This document shows, in pieces, positions 49,982 to 59,120 of a stretch of 64,000 nt of DNA. The notes beneath the pieces are model-generated. The model was not told where the DNA came from. It searched no databases and saw only the letters and a program-made list of their open reading frames with translations. The position numbers and the translations under genes are program-made. This DNA is from Blautia sp. MSJ-19 (GTDB taxonomy: Bacteria > Bacillota > Clostridia > Lachnospirales > Lachnospiraceae). Numbering within the stretch: position 1 is the first letter of the stretch; each line of letters begins with the position of its first letter. The stretch covers positions 1 to 64,000 of the forward strand of contig NZ_JAHLQA010000003.1 in NCBI RefSeq assembly GCF_018918125.1. The letters run 5' to 3'.

Positions 49982-51154
49982 TTATTTCTGCAAATAATCT
50001 TTAAAATTCAGGAATTCCGGAAGCGGCTCTCCGATCAGAGGTCTGCACCAGTCTACGAAATCCTGCGTTACATCATTGCCTCTTTCATTAATAAAATTGT
50101 CCGGCATCTTTCGCTCATACAGCATGACTTCTTTGATCGGAACCAGTTTTGTTTTCATCTCATAACTGTTTCCCGGAATACGCTCAAATCCTACCATCAC
50201 TCCACTGTGACCTTCTGCTGCACTTCTGAGTGCCATTGCCCCTGCCTGTCTTGCCTCCTCTCTGTCTACCGGAGACTGCAGTGCTACAGAAGCCCTTCCG
50301 CAAAGCCCTGGTTTTTCACTTCTTGCCTTGATTCCAAGTTCCTTAACGACCAGATTTGCCAGATGAGAACTTACATCTCCATAATAAACGGCTCTTTCTG
50401 TCTTAAAGATCGGAGGAACAATGGATTCCCCACTGGCATCATGAAGTCCCTCACTTACCAGTACTACTACGCCATTCTGTTTCTTCCATAATTTAGAGAC
50501 ATCTTCCAGAAATTCTTCTTCACTGAAATTTCTTTCCGGCAGATAGATCAGATGCGGAGCATCGCCCTGTTTTCTTCTTGCCAGAGCAGAAGCAGCTGTG
50601 ATCCATCCCGCATTTCTTCCCATTGCCTCCATAATACATACATGAATCGGAAGAGATTTTACATCTTCTCCAACTTCCTGTGTAGCTGCTGCAATAAACC
50701 TTGCCGCGCTTCCATATCCCGGAGAATGATCGGTCATCGCAATATCATTATCGATGGTTTTCGGAATTCCTACAACTCGAATGTCCTGATCCTTACAGAC
50801 CCCATAAATGTGTCCGCATGCATCCATCGTTCCGTTCCCGCCATTCAGAAGAACATATTTGATATCGTACTTCTTAAAGATATCCACCATCTTCTCATAG
50901 TCTTTTTCATACAGAGGATATCTGGAAGAACCAATCGCAGAAGCCGGTGTATGCAAAAGAAGCTTTAATTTTTCATTGTCAAATGAAGTCAAATCCATAA
51001 AAGTTTCAGAAAAAATTGCACCGGTTCCGCCGATTGCTCCATATACTTTTCCAACTTCAGGATTTCTTTTTGCTTCCTCGATCACACCGTAAAGGGATGC
51101 ATTGATGACTGCTGTAGGTCCGCCTCCATGTACCACTAATACATTTTGTGACAT
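49982..51154 (-). CDS. Phosphofructokinase-family kinase with mixed ATP/PPi signature
   Basis: 390 residues, PFK-A fold. Catalytic Asp is in PKTIDND (131-137) and MEAMGRNAGW is present. The phosphoryl-donor site is mixed: GGNGT (105-109) has Gly where ATP enzymes do but Asn for the preceding Asp, while the Lys of PKTIDND is the residue typical of PPi-dependent enzymes (ATP enzymes have Gly). The N-terminal loop is GGGPTAVIN rather than GGDAPGMN. It leads an operon with the sulfonate-type importer, so its substrate may be a modified hexose phosphate rather than fructose 6-phosphate. Confidence 0.85.
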   Translation of the reverse strand: MSQNVLVVHGGGPTAVINASLYGVIEEAKRNPEVGKVYGAIGGTGAIFSETFMDLTSFDNEKLKLLLHTPASAIGSSRYPLYEKDYEKMVDIFKKYDIKYVLLNGGNGTMDACGHIYGVCKDQDIRVVGIPKTIDNDIAMTDHSPGYGSAARFIAAATQEVGEDVKSLPIHVCIMEAMGRNAGWITAASALARRKQGDAPHLIYLPERNFSEEEFLEDVSKLWKKQNGVVVLVSEGLHDASGESIVPPIFKTERAVYYGDVSSHLANLVVKELGIKARSEKPGLCGRASVALQSPVDREEARQAGAMALRSAAEGHSGVMVGFERIPGNSYEMKTKLVPIKEVMLYERKMPDNFINERGNDVTQDFVDWCRPLIGEPLPEFLNFKDYLQK

Positions 51155-51285
51155 GTTTTCGCTTTCCTTTCTACGGTTTATTGTGCATCTTACAATAAAA
51201 ATACCGTTTTTTTCGCCTGTGTTTTATTCATTTTCACGTTGTACTCTAATCTTAACATATTTTTCGAAAAACAAAAGCCCAATTA

Positions 51286-51299
51286 ACGAAAACGTTGTC
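51286..51299 (-). promoter_or_regulatory. LacI/CcpA-like site before the PFK-ABC operon
   Basis: ACGAAAACGTTGTC, related to GCAAACGTTTGC, about 130 bp upstream of the kinase start and just upstream of a possible TTGGGC/TATGTT promoter. Confidence 0.45.
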
Positions 51300-51399
51300 T
51301 GGATATTTTGTATAATTTGTTTATATGTTTTTTGTACATTTTTTTGTATCACTTCCTCTGTTTTTTTCATTTTTACATGAATTTTTGCAAAAATAGTAA

Positions 51400-51446
51400 A
51401 AAGAAAGAGGTCAAAAAGACTCTTGCCTTCTTAACCTCTTCGTTTT
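51400..51446 (-). terminator. Terminator of the second TSUP gene
   Basis: Minus-strand GAAGAGGT...ACCTCTTTC followed by TTTTTAC. It lies in the 376-bp gap 51155-51530, which otherwise holds only operator-like sites. Confidence 0.6.
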
Positions 51447-51517
51447 TAATATTTTTTGCTTTATTAAGTTAGCACAATACTATATCAATTTTCCTGATTT
51501 TGCAACTGTATTTTTGC

Positions 51518-51529
51518 GCAAACGTTTGA
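51518..51529. promoter_or_regulatory. LacI/CcpA-like site
   Basis: GCAAACGTTTGA, one base from the perfect palindrome at 52416, lying just past the stop of the second TSUP gene. Confidence 0.5.
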
Positions 51530-51530
51530 T

Positions 51531-52325
51531 TTACCATAAACGGTAAATATTATATGCACAGATGAGCATGATAATCGCCATCAGCCCGATAAACAACTTA
51601 TTTACCGTCTCAGCCTCAATCTTTTTGTTGATCTTTCTTCCTGCCACTCCTCCCAGGATTCCACCGGCAACCATAAGTCCCAGCAATCCCAGTGTACATT
51701 CAGGAATCGTTCCTGTAACAATCGTGTTGATCAGACTTGTGATCTGCGAAAACAGAATAATATACAGGGAATTCTGTGCCGCAGTCTTTGTATCCATAGA
51801 AAAGAAAAAGAACAGTACAACAAGATTGATCGGTCCTCCGCCAATTCCGAGGAAAGACGAACAGATTCCAAGTGCTACTCCGATCAGTACACAGGCAGCC
51901 GCATTTTCTACATGATGTGTTTTTATCTGATCCTTCTTTAAAGTATAAACCATCGTACCAAAAGTGATCACCAGCAGGCATATCGCCTGGATAGCTCCTA
52001 CTTTTTCTTTATTTCCGGAAAGATCTGACAGAAACTGGAACATCATTTTTCCTGCCACACCCCCCAGTGCAGCACCAATGGCAAGTGGTGTTCCTGTTTT
52101 CATATCTACCAGCGAATCTCCGCTTTTTTTTGCCTTTACTACGGAATAGCAGGACATGGACAATACCGTACAGCCGGACAGAAAACTGATCGATGCCACA
52201 CTCAGGACCCCAAATGCATCCAGCAGCGGCTTAATCAGAACTCCTCCGCCTATCCCACAGATTGCTCCCACAACAGAAGCACAAAAACTGACTCCTAAAA
52301 AAATCAGATACAGATACACACCCAT
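51531..52325 (-). CDS. TauE/SafE (TSUP)-family anion transporter, second copy
   Basis: 264 residues, about eight helices. It has the two TSUP repeats SVVGAICGIGGGVLIKPLLD and LGICSSFLGIGGGPINLVVL. It is clearly different from the TSUP at 39937. It is flanked by GCAAACGTTTGC-type sites on both sides and divergent from the second LacI gene, so it is probably controlled by that regulator. The exported anion is unknown; sulfite or a C2-C3 sulfonate/hydroxy acid would suit the neighbouring importer. Confidence 0.85.
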   Translation of the reverse strand: MGVYLYLIFLGVSFCASVVGAICGIGGGVLIKPLLDAFGVLSVASISFLSGCTVLSMSCYSVVKAKKSGDSLVDMKTGTPLAIGAALGGVAGKMMFQFLSDLSGNKEKVGAIQAICLLVITFGTMVYTLKKDQIKTHHVENAAACVLIGVALGICSSFLGIGGGPINLVVLFFFFSMDTKTAAQNSLYIILFSQITSLINTIVTGTIPECTLGLLGLMVAGGILGGVAGRKINKKIEAETVNKLFIGLMAIIMLICAYNIYRLW

Positions 52326-52415
52326 TTTTCTACTCCCCCTTGCTTCTTATCTGATGTTAAAACTTCTCTATATTTATCTTAACAATGAGAATGCAAAAAA
52401 TCACTCGGTATCTCA

Positions 52416-52427
52416 GCAAACGTTTGC
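52416..52427. promoter_or_regulatory. LacI operator (perfect palindrome)
   Basis: GCAAACGTTTGC, a perfect 12-bp palindrome, between the divergent TSUP and LacI-2 genes. Related sites are at 43944, 43965, 51286 and 51518. Confidence 0.65.
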
Positions 52428-52528
52428 ATGATCGTTGCTGCGTTTTTCAATTTTTGTCTATATTTTTGATAAAAAATCCGCTATACTTTAATTGCATCTA
52501 AGTTTCGGCATAATTGTATTAAATTAGC

Positions 52529-52549
52529 ATTGGGATCCAAAGTCCCAAT
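52529..52549 (+). promoter_or_regulatory. Leader hairpin of LacI-2
   Basis: ATTGGGA (52529-52535) and TCCCAAT (52543-52549), shortly before the ribosome site AAAGGA of the second LacI gene. Confidence 0.45.
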
Positions 52550-52576
52550 TATGATACCCAAGAAAGGAATCTTCGT

Positions 52577-53626
52577 ATGACACTGAGAGAAATCGCAGCG
52601 GAAGCCGGAGTATCTATTTCTACTGTCTCCCGTGTTATTAACCAGAATACCAAGAGCCCTGTCAGTAAGGAAGTACAGGAACGCATTCTGGAAATCGCCA
52701 AACGGACCAATTATGTCCCCAGACATTCCAAAAAGGCATCTGCCGAGTCACCGGAACCTTCCTCTGAGGAACCGCTCCGTTCTATTGCCTGTCTCTTTGC
52801 CCGCGTACCGGTCGGAGAGTCTGATTACTTTTTTTCCACACTTGCAAAAAGTATTGAAGAAGAGGCATTCCGCCATAATTATGTTTTAAAATATACTTTT
52901 TCTGCTTTTGATATTGATGACCCATTTACGTTGCAGCTGATTGCAACAAATGAAATTGACGGAATTGCTGTTCTGGGACGATGCGACAAACATCTTCTAA
53001 AATTTCTGAAAAAACATTTTCAGTATGTTGTCTATTCCGGTCTGAATAATCTGGATGCCAAATATGATCAGATCATATGTGACGGCAGACAGATCAGTCA
53101 TGATGTCGTAACCCGTCTTCTGGAACAGGGACACAGAAAAATTGCCTATATTGGGGAAACCCAGTCCGAAGACCGCTATGTCGGTTATTGTTCCGCACTG
53201 GAGGAAGCCCATATTTCTTTGGATGAATCCTATATTGCCAATATCACCCACTCTACAGAGGAAGGTTACAAAGGAGCCTGCAGTCTTCTGGATGCCGGCT
53301 GTGATGCTACTGCTTTTTTCTGTGCAGATGACATTACTGCAATTGGCGTCATGCGTGCGATCAAAGATCATGGTCTTCGCATTCCAAAAGATATTTCCGT
53401 CGCCAGCATTGACGATATCGAAATGGCACAGTTCCTGACACCAACCCTGACAACCACGCATATTCCACTTGACGAAATGGGACAGATGGCCGCAAAAGTT
53501 CTGATCGACCGCATTGAAGGCGGACATGAAAAACATCTCAAAGTTCTTTTTCCATATGATATCATCGAACGTGACAGCACAGCCGCCCCCGCCCTTCACC
53601 ACACTACCCAAAATAAAGTACGGTGA
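52577..53626 (+). CDS. LacI-family regulator, paralogue 2
   Basis: 349 residues. HTH LREIAAEAGVSISTVSRVIN, hinge near YVPRHSKK, ligand domain with FFCADDITAIGVMRAIKDHG. It shares most motifs with the LacI at 44055, so the pair arose by duplication. AAAGGAA precedes the ATG. It is divergent from the second TSUP gene with a perfect GCAAACGTTTGC site between. The stop codon is the first part of the large foldback repeat. Confidence 0.92.
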   Translation: MTLREIAAEAGVSISTVSRVINQNTKSPVSKEVQERILEIAKRTNYVPRHSKKASAESPEPSSEEPLRSIACLFARVPVGESDYFFSTLAKSIEEEAFRHNYVLKYTFSAFDIDDPFTLQLIATNEIDGIAVLGRCDKHLLKFLKKHFQYVVYSGLNNLDAKYDQIICDGRQISHDVVTRLLEQGHRKIAYIGETQSEDRYVGYCSALEEAHISLDESYIANITHSTEEGYKGACSLLDAGCDATAFFCADDITAIGVMRAIKDHGLRIPKDISVASIDDIEMAQFLTPTLTTTHIPLDEMGQMAAKVLIDRIEGGHEKHLKVLFPYDIIERDSTAAPALHHTTQNKVR

Positions 53627-53922
53627 ATCCGGAACAAAATTAATAAACTCCAGCAGTAAAGACTGCCACCTGTGATTATCCTCTGTATCTGTCTCGCCTG
53701 AAGAACTTCGTGTAGATATCGGATTATACAGGATTTTGTGTTGATACAGAAAATGCTGCTGTCTGAGCGTTCACGCGAGTTCAGCTCTTTTCTGTATCGT
53801 TTTTAGCAAAATTCTGGTATATCCTGATATCTCAGAAGTTCTGAACTGAGACAAGTACAGAGGGTAACTCACAAAGAGCAATCTCCTGTCTGGAGTTCAA
53901 TTATTTTTTATCCCTTTTCACC
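53621..53922. repeat. ~300-bp imperfect foldback palindrome
   Basis: The left arm, read from CGGTGAATCC at 53621, matches the reverse complement of the right arm ending at 53922 for about 130 bases. Paired blocks include AACTCCAG, CCTCTGTA, TGTCTC, GAACTTC, GATATC, ATTTTG and GATACAGAAAA. It fills the gap between the convergent LacI-2 and trpA genes, overlapping the LacI stop; no gene is inside. It could terminate transcription in both directions. Confidence 0.75.
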
Positions 53923-53931
53923 GGGAATCCT

Positions 53932-54705
53932 TTATTTGATTGCATCTTTCATCGACTTCACATACTCTTTGATATACGGCACGCAATCCACCCCATGTGT
54001 CTCACAGAGCTTCACGATCGCAGACCCTACGATAACACCATCTGCCTGCTCTGCCATCTTCTTCGCCTGTTCCGGTGTGGAGATTCCAAAACCTACAGCA
54101 CACGGAATATCCTTCTGTGCTTTAACAAGTTCTACCATGGCTCCGATGTCTGTGGTGATCTGGCTTCGCATACCGGTAACTCCAAGAGAAGATACACAGT
54201 AAACAAAACCTTCAGCCTCTTTTGCGATCATAGAGATTCTCTCGTGGGAGGTCGGTGCGATCAGGGAAATCAGGTCCAGACCATATTTATCTGCAACGGA
54301 TGCAAACTCTTCTTTTTCCTCAAATGGGACATCCGGAAGAATCATTCCATCCATTCCAACCTCTGCTGCTCTCTTACAGAAACGTTCAATCCCATAAGAA
54401 AAAACAACATTTGCATAAGTCATAAATACCATTGGAATAGAACTGTTTTTGCGAATCTTTTCTACCATATCAAAGACTTTATCTGTGGTGACTCCACCGG
54501 ACAGGGCACGCAGGTTTGCGCCCTGGATAACCGGTCCTTCTGCTGTTGGATCAGAAAACGGAATACCAAGTTCGATCAGGTCTGCCCCTGCTTCTTCCAT
54601 GGCATAAACAATTTTTTCGGTAACATCAAGGGACGGATCCCCGCAGGTAACAAACGGGATAAATGCTTTTCCCTTCGCAAATGCTTCTGTAATTCTCTTA
54701 TTCAT
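53932..54705 (-). CDS. trpA: Tryptophan synthase alpha subunit
   Basis: Cleaves indole-3-glycerol phosphate and channels indole to TrpB. 257 residues from ATG 54705, behind GGGGAGGA; it overlaps the trpB end by 8 bp. Catalytic Glu is in [20 protein letters not shown] and Asp in [32 protein letters not shown] and [10 protein letters not shown] are the phosphate region. It is the last gene of trpEGDCFBA. Confidence 0.97.
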   Translation of the reverse strand: MNKRITEAFAKGKAFIPFVTCGDPSLDVTEKIVYAMEEAGADLIELGIPFSDPTAEGPVIQGANLRALSGGVTTDKVFDMVEKIRKNSSIPMVFMTYANVVFSYGIERFCKRAAEVGMDGMILPDVPFEEKEEFASVADKYGLDLISLIAPTSHERISMIAKEAEGFVYCVSSLGVTGMRSQITTDIGAMVELVKAQKDIPCAVGFGISTPEQAKKMAEQADGVIVGSAIVKLCETHGVDCVPYIKEYVKSMKDAIK

Positions 54706-55882
54706 GGATATCCTCCCCTCTGTAACGTGCGATCGCTGCACAGTCCTTGTCTCCTCGTCCGGAAATGGTGATAACTACGATCTGATCTTTGCGCATCTGT
54801 GGCACAATTTTTCTTGCGTATGCCACGGCATGAGCACTCTCGATCGCCGGAATGATGCCCTCTGTTCTTGACAGATATTCGAATGCATCTACTGCTTCAT
54901 CGTCTGTGACCGGCACATATTCGGCACGTCCGATGTCATAAAGATGTGCATGTTCCGGTCCGACACCAGGGTAATCTAATCCCGCTGAAATGGAATAAAC
55001 CGGTGCGATCTGACCATACTCATCCTGGCAGAAATAGGACTTCATACCATGGAAAATACCAAGTTTTCCGGTTGCGATCGTTGCTGCTGTCTCTGCAGTA
55101 TTGACACCGCGTCCTGCTGCCTCACAGCCGATCAGACGAACACCTTCATCCTCAATAAAGTTGTAGAACGTTCCAATTGCATTGGAACCGCCGCCTACAC
55201 AGGCAAGCACAGCATCCGGGAGTTTTCCTTCTTTTTCAAGGATCTGCTCCTTGATTTCCTTGGAAATAACTGCCTGGAAATCACGAACGATCGTCGGGAA
55301 CGGGTGCGGTCCCATGACAGATCCGAGGACATAATGTGTATCGGAAATACGGTTTGTCCACTCTCTCATCGTCTCAGAAACCGCATCTTTCAGTGTTGCT
55401 GTTCCTGATGTAACAGCATGCACTTTTGCTCCCAGAAGACGCATTCTGTATACGTTTAATGCCTGACGTTCTGTGTCTTCTTTACCCATGAACACTTCAC
55501 ATTCCATTCCCATAAGAGCCGCTGCTGTCGCTGTTGCAACACCGTGCTGTCCGGCTCCTGTCTCTGCGATGACACGTGTTTTTCCCATCTTTTTGGCAAG
55601 TAAAACCTGTCCCAGAACGTTGTTGATTTTGTGTGCTCCTGTATGGTTCAGGTCCTCACGTTTCAGATAAACTTTGGCTCCGCCGAGATCTTCTGTCATG
55701 TGTGCTGCGTAGTACAGACGTGACGGACGGCCTGCATAATTGTTCAGTAAATCGGTCAGTTCACGGTTAAATTCCGGGTCATCTTTGTAATGATTATAGG
55801 CTTCTTCCAGTTCCAGCACTGCATTCATCAGTGTCTCCGGGATGTACTGCCCTCCATGTATTCCAAATCTTCCTTTTGACAT
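54698..55882 (-). CDS. trpB: Tryptophan synthase beta subunit
   Basis: PLP enzyme of 394 residues joining indole and serine. The PLP lysine is in [34 protein letters not shown] and the phosphate loop [13 protein letters not shown] are intact. It is the trpB1 type that pairs with TrpA. GGAGGATATAA precedes the ATG; 56 bp follow trpF. Confidence 0.98.
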   Translation of the reverse strand: MSKGRFGIHGGQYIPETLMNAVLELEEAYNHYKDDPEFNRELTDLLNNYAGRPSRLYYAAHMTEDLGGAKVYLKREDLNHTGAHKINNVLGQVLLAKKMGKTRVIAETGAGQHGVATATAAALMGMECEVFMGKEDTERQALNVYRMRLLGAKVHAVTSGTATLKDAVSETMREWTNRISDTHYVLGSVMGPHPFPTIVRDFQAVISKEIKEQILEKEGKLPDAVLACVGGGSNAIGTFYNFIEDEGVRLIGCEAAGRGVNTAETAATIATGKLGIFHGMKSYFCQDEYGQIAPVYSISAGLDYPGVGPEHAHLYDIGRAEYVPVTDDEAVDAFEYLSRTEGIIPAIESAHAVAYARKIVPQMRKDQIVVITISGRGDKDCAAIARYRGEDIHE

Positions 55883-55938
55883 TTATATCCTCCTCTGTGT
55901 CTTCTTTCAAAACACCTTGTTTCTCTACTATTTATTCT

Positions 55939-56583
55939 CTAATCCTGCCCTGCGCTTCTCACGATATCCGCTACCTTCCGGATCTTCGCCGGATCTTTCC
56001 ACTTTTCTGTCTCCACACTGCTGCTTAGATCCACCGCATACGGGTGAATTTCCCGAATCGCCTGCTCCAGATTGGCGGCTCCGATTCCTCCTGCGAGGAA
56101 AAACGGTCTCCGGATCTCCGGGATCAAAGACCAGTCAAAAGTCTTTCCCGTTCCCCCGCCGCCCTGATCCAGCAGGATGTAATCTGCCGGGCTTTGCAAC
56201 GCTTTCTCAATATCTTCGGCTGTTTTTATGGAAAAAGCTTTGATGATCGGCTTGTCTGTGTATGTTTTTAATTCTCTGATATAGGACTCATCTTCCTGTC
56301 CGTGAAGCTGTGCAAGTGCAAGTGTTCCGTCCTCCAGAAGTGCCCTCACCAGTTCCATCGGAGCATTCACAAATACTCCGACCGGCTGGATCTCAGGAGC
56401 CAGTTCCTTCACAAGTTCTCTCACCTGATCTGCCGTCACACTCCGGAAACTTCTGGGAAATTCTACGATAAATCCACAGTAATCCGGCTTCGCTTCATTG
56501 ACTGCAAGGATGTCATCCCTGCGTCTGAGGCCACATATTTTTATCTTAGTCCTGATATAATTCCCAGCTGTCATTTCCCACAT
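55939..56583 (-). CDS. trpF: Phosphoribosylanthranilate isomerase
   Basis: Amadori rearrangement step of tryptophan synthesis; TIM barrel of about 214 residues. KIKICGLRRRDDILAVNEAK carries the catalytic Cys, LDQGGGGTGKTFDW the catalytic Asp and phosphate loop, and FLAGGIGAANLEQAI the second phosphate site. The start is uncertain: ATG 56583 is used, but TTG 56598 overlapping the trpC stop and ATG 56574 are possible; none has a strong ribosome site. Confidence 0.94.
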   Translation of the reverse strand: MWEMTAGNYIRTKIKICGLRRRDDILAVNEAKPDYCGFIVEFPRSFRSVTADQVRELVKELAPEIQPVGVFVNAPMELVRALLEDGTLALAQLHGQEDESYIRELKTYTDKPIIKAFSIKTAEDIEKALQSPADYILLDQGGGGTGKTFDWSLIPEIRRPFFLAGGIGAANLEQAIREIHPYAVDLSSSVETEKWKDPAKIRKVADIVRSAGQD

Positions 56584-56594
56584 CTTTCTGTTTC

Positions 56595-57431
56595 TCAATC
56601 TTCAGTCAACGGTGCTCCATTCAGTTCTTCAAGTGCTGCTTTTTTGTCCGGGCTTCGCATCAGCGTTTCTCCGATCAGCACAGCTTCAATCTTGTTATCG
56701 TGCAGTCTCTGGATATCCTCTGATGTACGAATGCCGCTCTCTGAAACAAAGATCACATTTTCCGGTGCAAGTTTGCGCAGATTGATGCTGTTTGCCATAT
56801 CCACCTCAAAAGTTCTGAGGTCACGGTTGTTGACTCCGATGATCCTTGCGCCACTCTTTAAAGCTCTTTCTACTTCCTCTGCATCATGTGCTTCCACCAG
56901 GGCATCCATACCAAGATCTTCTGCCATTTCCCGATATTCGCGAAGCTGTTTGTCATCCAGTAATGCGCAGATCAGAAGTACTGCTGCCGCTCCATAAGCA
57001 GCCGCCTGCAGGATCATATAGTCGTCAATAACAAAATCTTTTCGCAGTACCGGGATGTCTACCTCCGATGCGATCTCCCACAGATACTGATCAGAACCCT
57101 GAAAATAAAACGGCTCTGTCAGACAGGAAATCGCGGATGCACCGGCTGCTTTGTACTCTTTTGCAATATCCAGATACGGAAAATCCGGTGCGATCAGTCC
57201 TTTGGACGGGGATGCTTTTTTGACTTCACAGATATAAGACATGCCCGGTTTTTTCAGTGCCTGATAAAAGCTGTGCGGTGTTTTTGCCGTCTCAGACTGG
57301 ATCAGCGGATTGAGGAGCATCTGCACTTTTTTCTGACGGATCTCATTGATCAGGTCCTCTCTCGGCATCTCTTTCTTGTCTTTTTCAATACGCTCTCTTG
57401 TCTTCTCGGCAATTTCATTTAATATATTCAT
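56595..57431 (-). CDS. trpC: Indole-3-glycerol phosphate synthase
   Basis: Ring closure to indole-3-glycerol phosphate; 278-residue TIM barrel. CEVKKASPSKGLIAPDF has the catalytic Lys; VLRKDFVIDDYMILQAAAYG, VEAHDAEEVERAL, IGVNNRDLRTFEVD and FVSESGIRTSEDI follow. It is separate from TrpF, unlike the fused enterobacterial enzyme. Confidence 0.97.
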   Translation of the reverse strand: MNILNEIAEKTRERIEKDKKEMPREDLINEIRQKKVQMLLNPLIQSETAKTPHSFYQALKKPGMSYICEVKKASPSKGLIAPDFPYLDIAKEYKAAGASAISCLTEPFYFQGSDQYLWEIASEVDIPVLRKDFVIDDYMILQAAAYGAAAVLLICALLDDKQLREYREMAEDLGMDALVEAHDAEEVERALKSGARIIGVNNRDLRTFEVDMANSINLRKLAPENVIFVSESGIRTSEDIQRLHDNKIEAVLIGETLMRSPDKKAALEELNGAPLTED

Positions 57432-57516
57432 AATAAAAAATTTCCTTTTCTATATAGAGTTCAGCTATCCGTTCCGTTGTCTCTCAGGAACAATACTGAC
57501 TTTTCTATTATAGCAC

Positions 57517-58527
57517 TTATGCGTTAGAGCAGGCGATAAACTCATCCAGTTTCTTCAGCGCTGCACCGCTGTCGATCAGCTCTTCTGCCATGCGGACACC
57601 TGCTTCCATTGTCTCTGCCTTGCCTGCGATATAGAGTGCGGCTCCGGCGTTGAGGCAGACAGCCTGACGCTTCGGTCCTTTCTCTTCACCTTTCAGGATC
57701 GCTTTGGTGATCTCTGCATTTTCTGCCGGGGTTCCGCCAACCAGATCATCTTTTGAGCATCTTGTATAGCCAAACTGCTCCGGCGTGATCTCATAGGACT
57801 GGAACCATCCGTCCTTGATCTCGCAGACAGAAGTCGGTGCACTCATGGAGATCTCATCCAGTTTATCCTGACCAAAGACTACCATCCCTTTGGTCACGCC
57901 AAGCTTCGCCATAACCTGTGCCAGAGGCTCTACAAGTGACTGGTCAAACACACCCATCAGTTCCATATTTGCTCCTGCCGGGTTACTCAGAGGTCCAAGG
58001 ATATTGAATACGGTACGGATTCCAAGTTCCTTGCGGATCGGTGCCACATACTTCATTGCAATATGATAATTCTGTGCAAACAGGAAACAGATGTTGATCT
58101 TTTTGAGAAGTTCCGCACTCTTTTCGGGAGAGATCGTAATGTTTACTCCAAGTGCTTCAAGAACATCTGCAGCCCCACTCTTGGAAGATGCTGCACGGTT
58201 TCCATGTTTTGCTACCGGCACGCCGCCTGCTGCGATCACCAGTGAAGAAGTTGTGGAAATATTGAAGGAGTTTGCTCCGTCACCGCCGGTTCCTACGATC
58301 TCCAGAACGTCCAGATCATGCAGTAATTTGATGCAGTGCGCGCGCATTCCCGCTGCAGAAGCGGTGATCTCATCGATGGTCTCGCCCTTCATGGAAAGTG
58401 CTGTCAGATAGGATGACATCTGTACCGGTGTCGCCTGTCCGCTCATGATCTCGTCCATGACTGTTTCTGCTTCCTGATATGTTAAGTCTTCTTTTTTTGA
58501 AAGTTTTACGATTGCTTCTTTGATCAT
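57517..58527 (-). CDS. trpD: Anthranilate phosphoribosyltransferase
   Basis: Adds phosphoribose to anthranilate. 336 residues. The PRPP site [40 protein letters not shown] and [11 protein letters not shown] are all intact. AAGGAGGAAA precedes the ATG. It is not fused to TrpG; the 85-bp gap to trpC and 17-bp gap from trpG are consistent with one operon. Confidence 0.98.
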   Translation of the reverse strand: MIKEAIVKLSKKEDLTYQEAETVMDEIMSGQATPVQMSSYLTALSMKGETIDEITASAAGMRAHCIKLLHDLDVLEIVGTGGDGANSFNISTTSSLVIAAGGVPVAKHGNRAASSKSGAADVLEALGVNITISPEKSAELLKKINICFLFAQNYHIAMKYVAPIRKELGIRTVFNILGPLSNPAGANMELMGVFDQSLVEPLAQVMAKLGVTKGMVVFGQDKLDEISMSAPTSVCEIKDGWFQSYEITPEQFGYTRCSKDDLVGGTPAENAEITKAILKGEEKGPKRQAVCLNAGAALYIAGKAETMEAGVRMAEELIDSGAALKKLDEFIACSNA

Positions 58528-58544
58528 TTTCGTTTCCTCCTTGT

Positions 58545-59120
58545 CTACGCTCTTACAATATTTATGAAGTTTTCTACCATTTTTTTACCATCCGGTGTCA
58601 TAACGGATTCGGGATGGAACTGTACTCCATAAATTGGATACTCTGTATGTTCCACTGCCATGATCTCGCCGTCTTCTGCCTCTGCTGTGACTTTAAGAAC
58701 ATCCGGCAATTCATCTCTTACTGCTGCCAGTGAATGGTATCTGGCTGCCTGGAAGCTGTCTCCCAGTCCTTCAAAAAGCTTGCTCTCTCCGACGGTGTAG
58801 ATTGTTTTTTTCTTGCCGTGCATCAACTCTTTTGCATAAGATACTCTACCACCAAAGGCTTCACAGATTGCCTGATGTCCCAGACAGATTCCAAGAATTG
58901 GAAGTTTTCCTGCGAAATATCGTATCGCTTCGATGCAGATTCCCGCGTCTGACGGCTTGCCCGGTCCCGGTGAAAAAATCAGTGCTTCCGGTTTCATTGC
59001 CTCGATTTCTTCTACTGTATATTCGTCATTTCGAACAACTTTGATGTCCGGTTCTACGGAACCGATCAACTGATATACGTTGTAGGAAAAGCTGTCATAA
59101 TTATCAATCAGTACGATCAT
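58545..59120 (-). CDS. trpG: Anthranilate synthase glutamine amidotransferase component
   Basis: Supplies ammonia to TrpE. 191 residues. The class I triad includes Cys in [19 protein letters not shown], and His and Glu in [19 protein letters not shown] 59120 overlaps the trpE stop by 4 bp; the longer frame upstream lies inside trpE. It may also serve aminodeoxychorismate synthase. Confidence 0.97.
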   Translation of the reverse strand: MIVLIDNYDSFSYNVYQLIGSVEPDIKVVRNDEYTVEEIEAMKPEALIFSPGPGKPSDAGICIEAIRYFAGKLPILGICLGHQAICEAFGGRVSYAKELMHGKKKTIYTVGESKLFEGLGDSFQAARYHSLAAVRDELPDVLKVTAEAEDGEIMAVEHTEYPIYGVQFHPESVMTPDGKKMVENFINIVRA

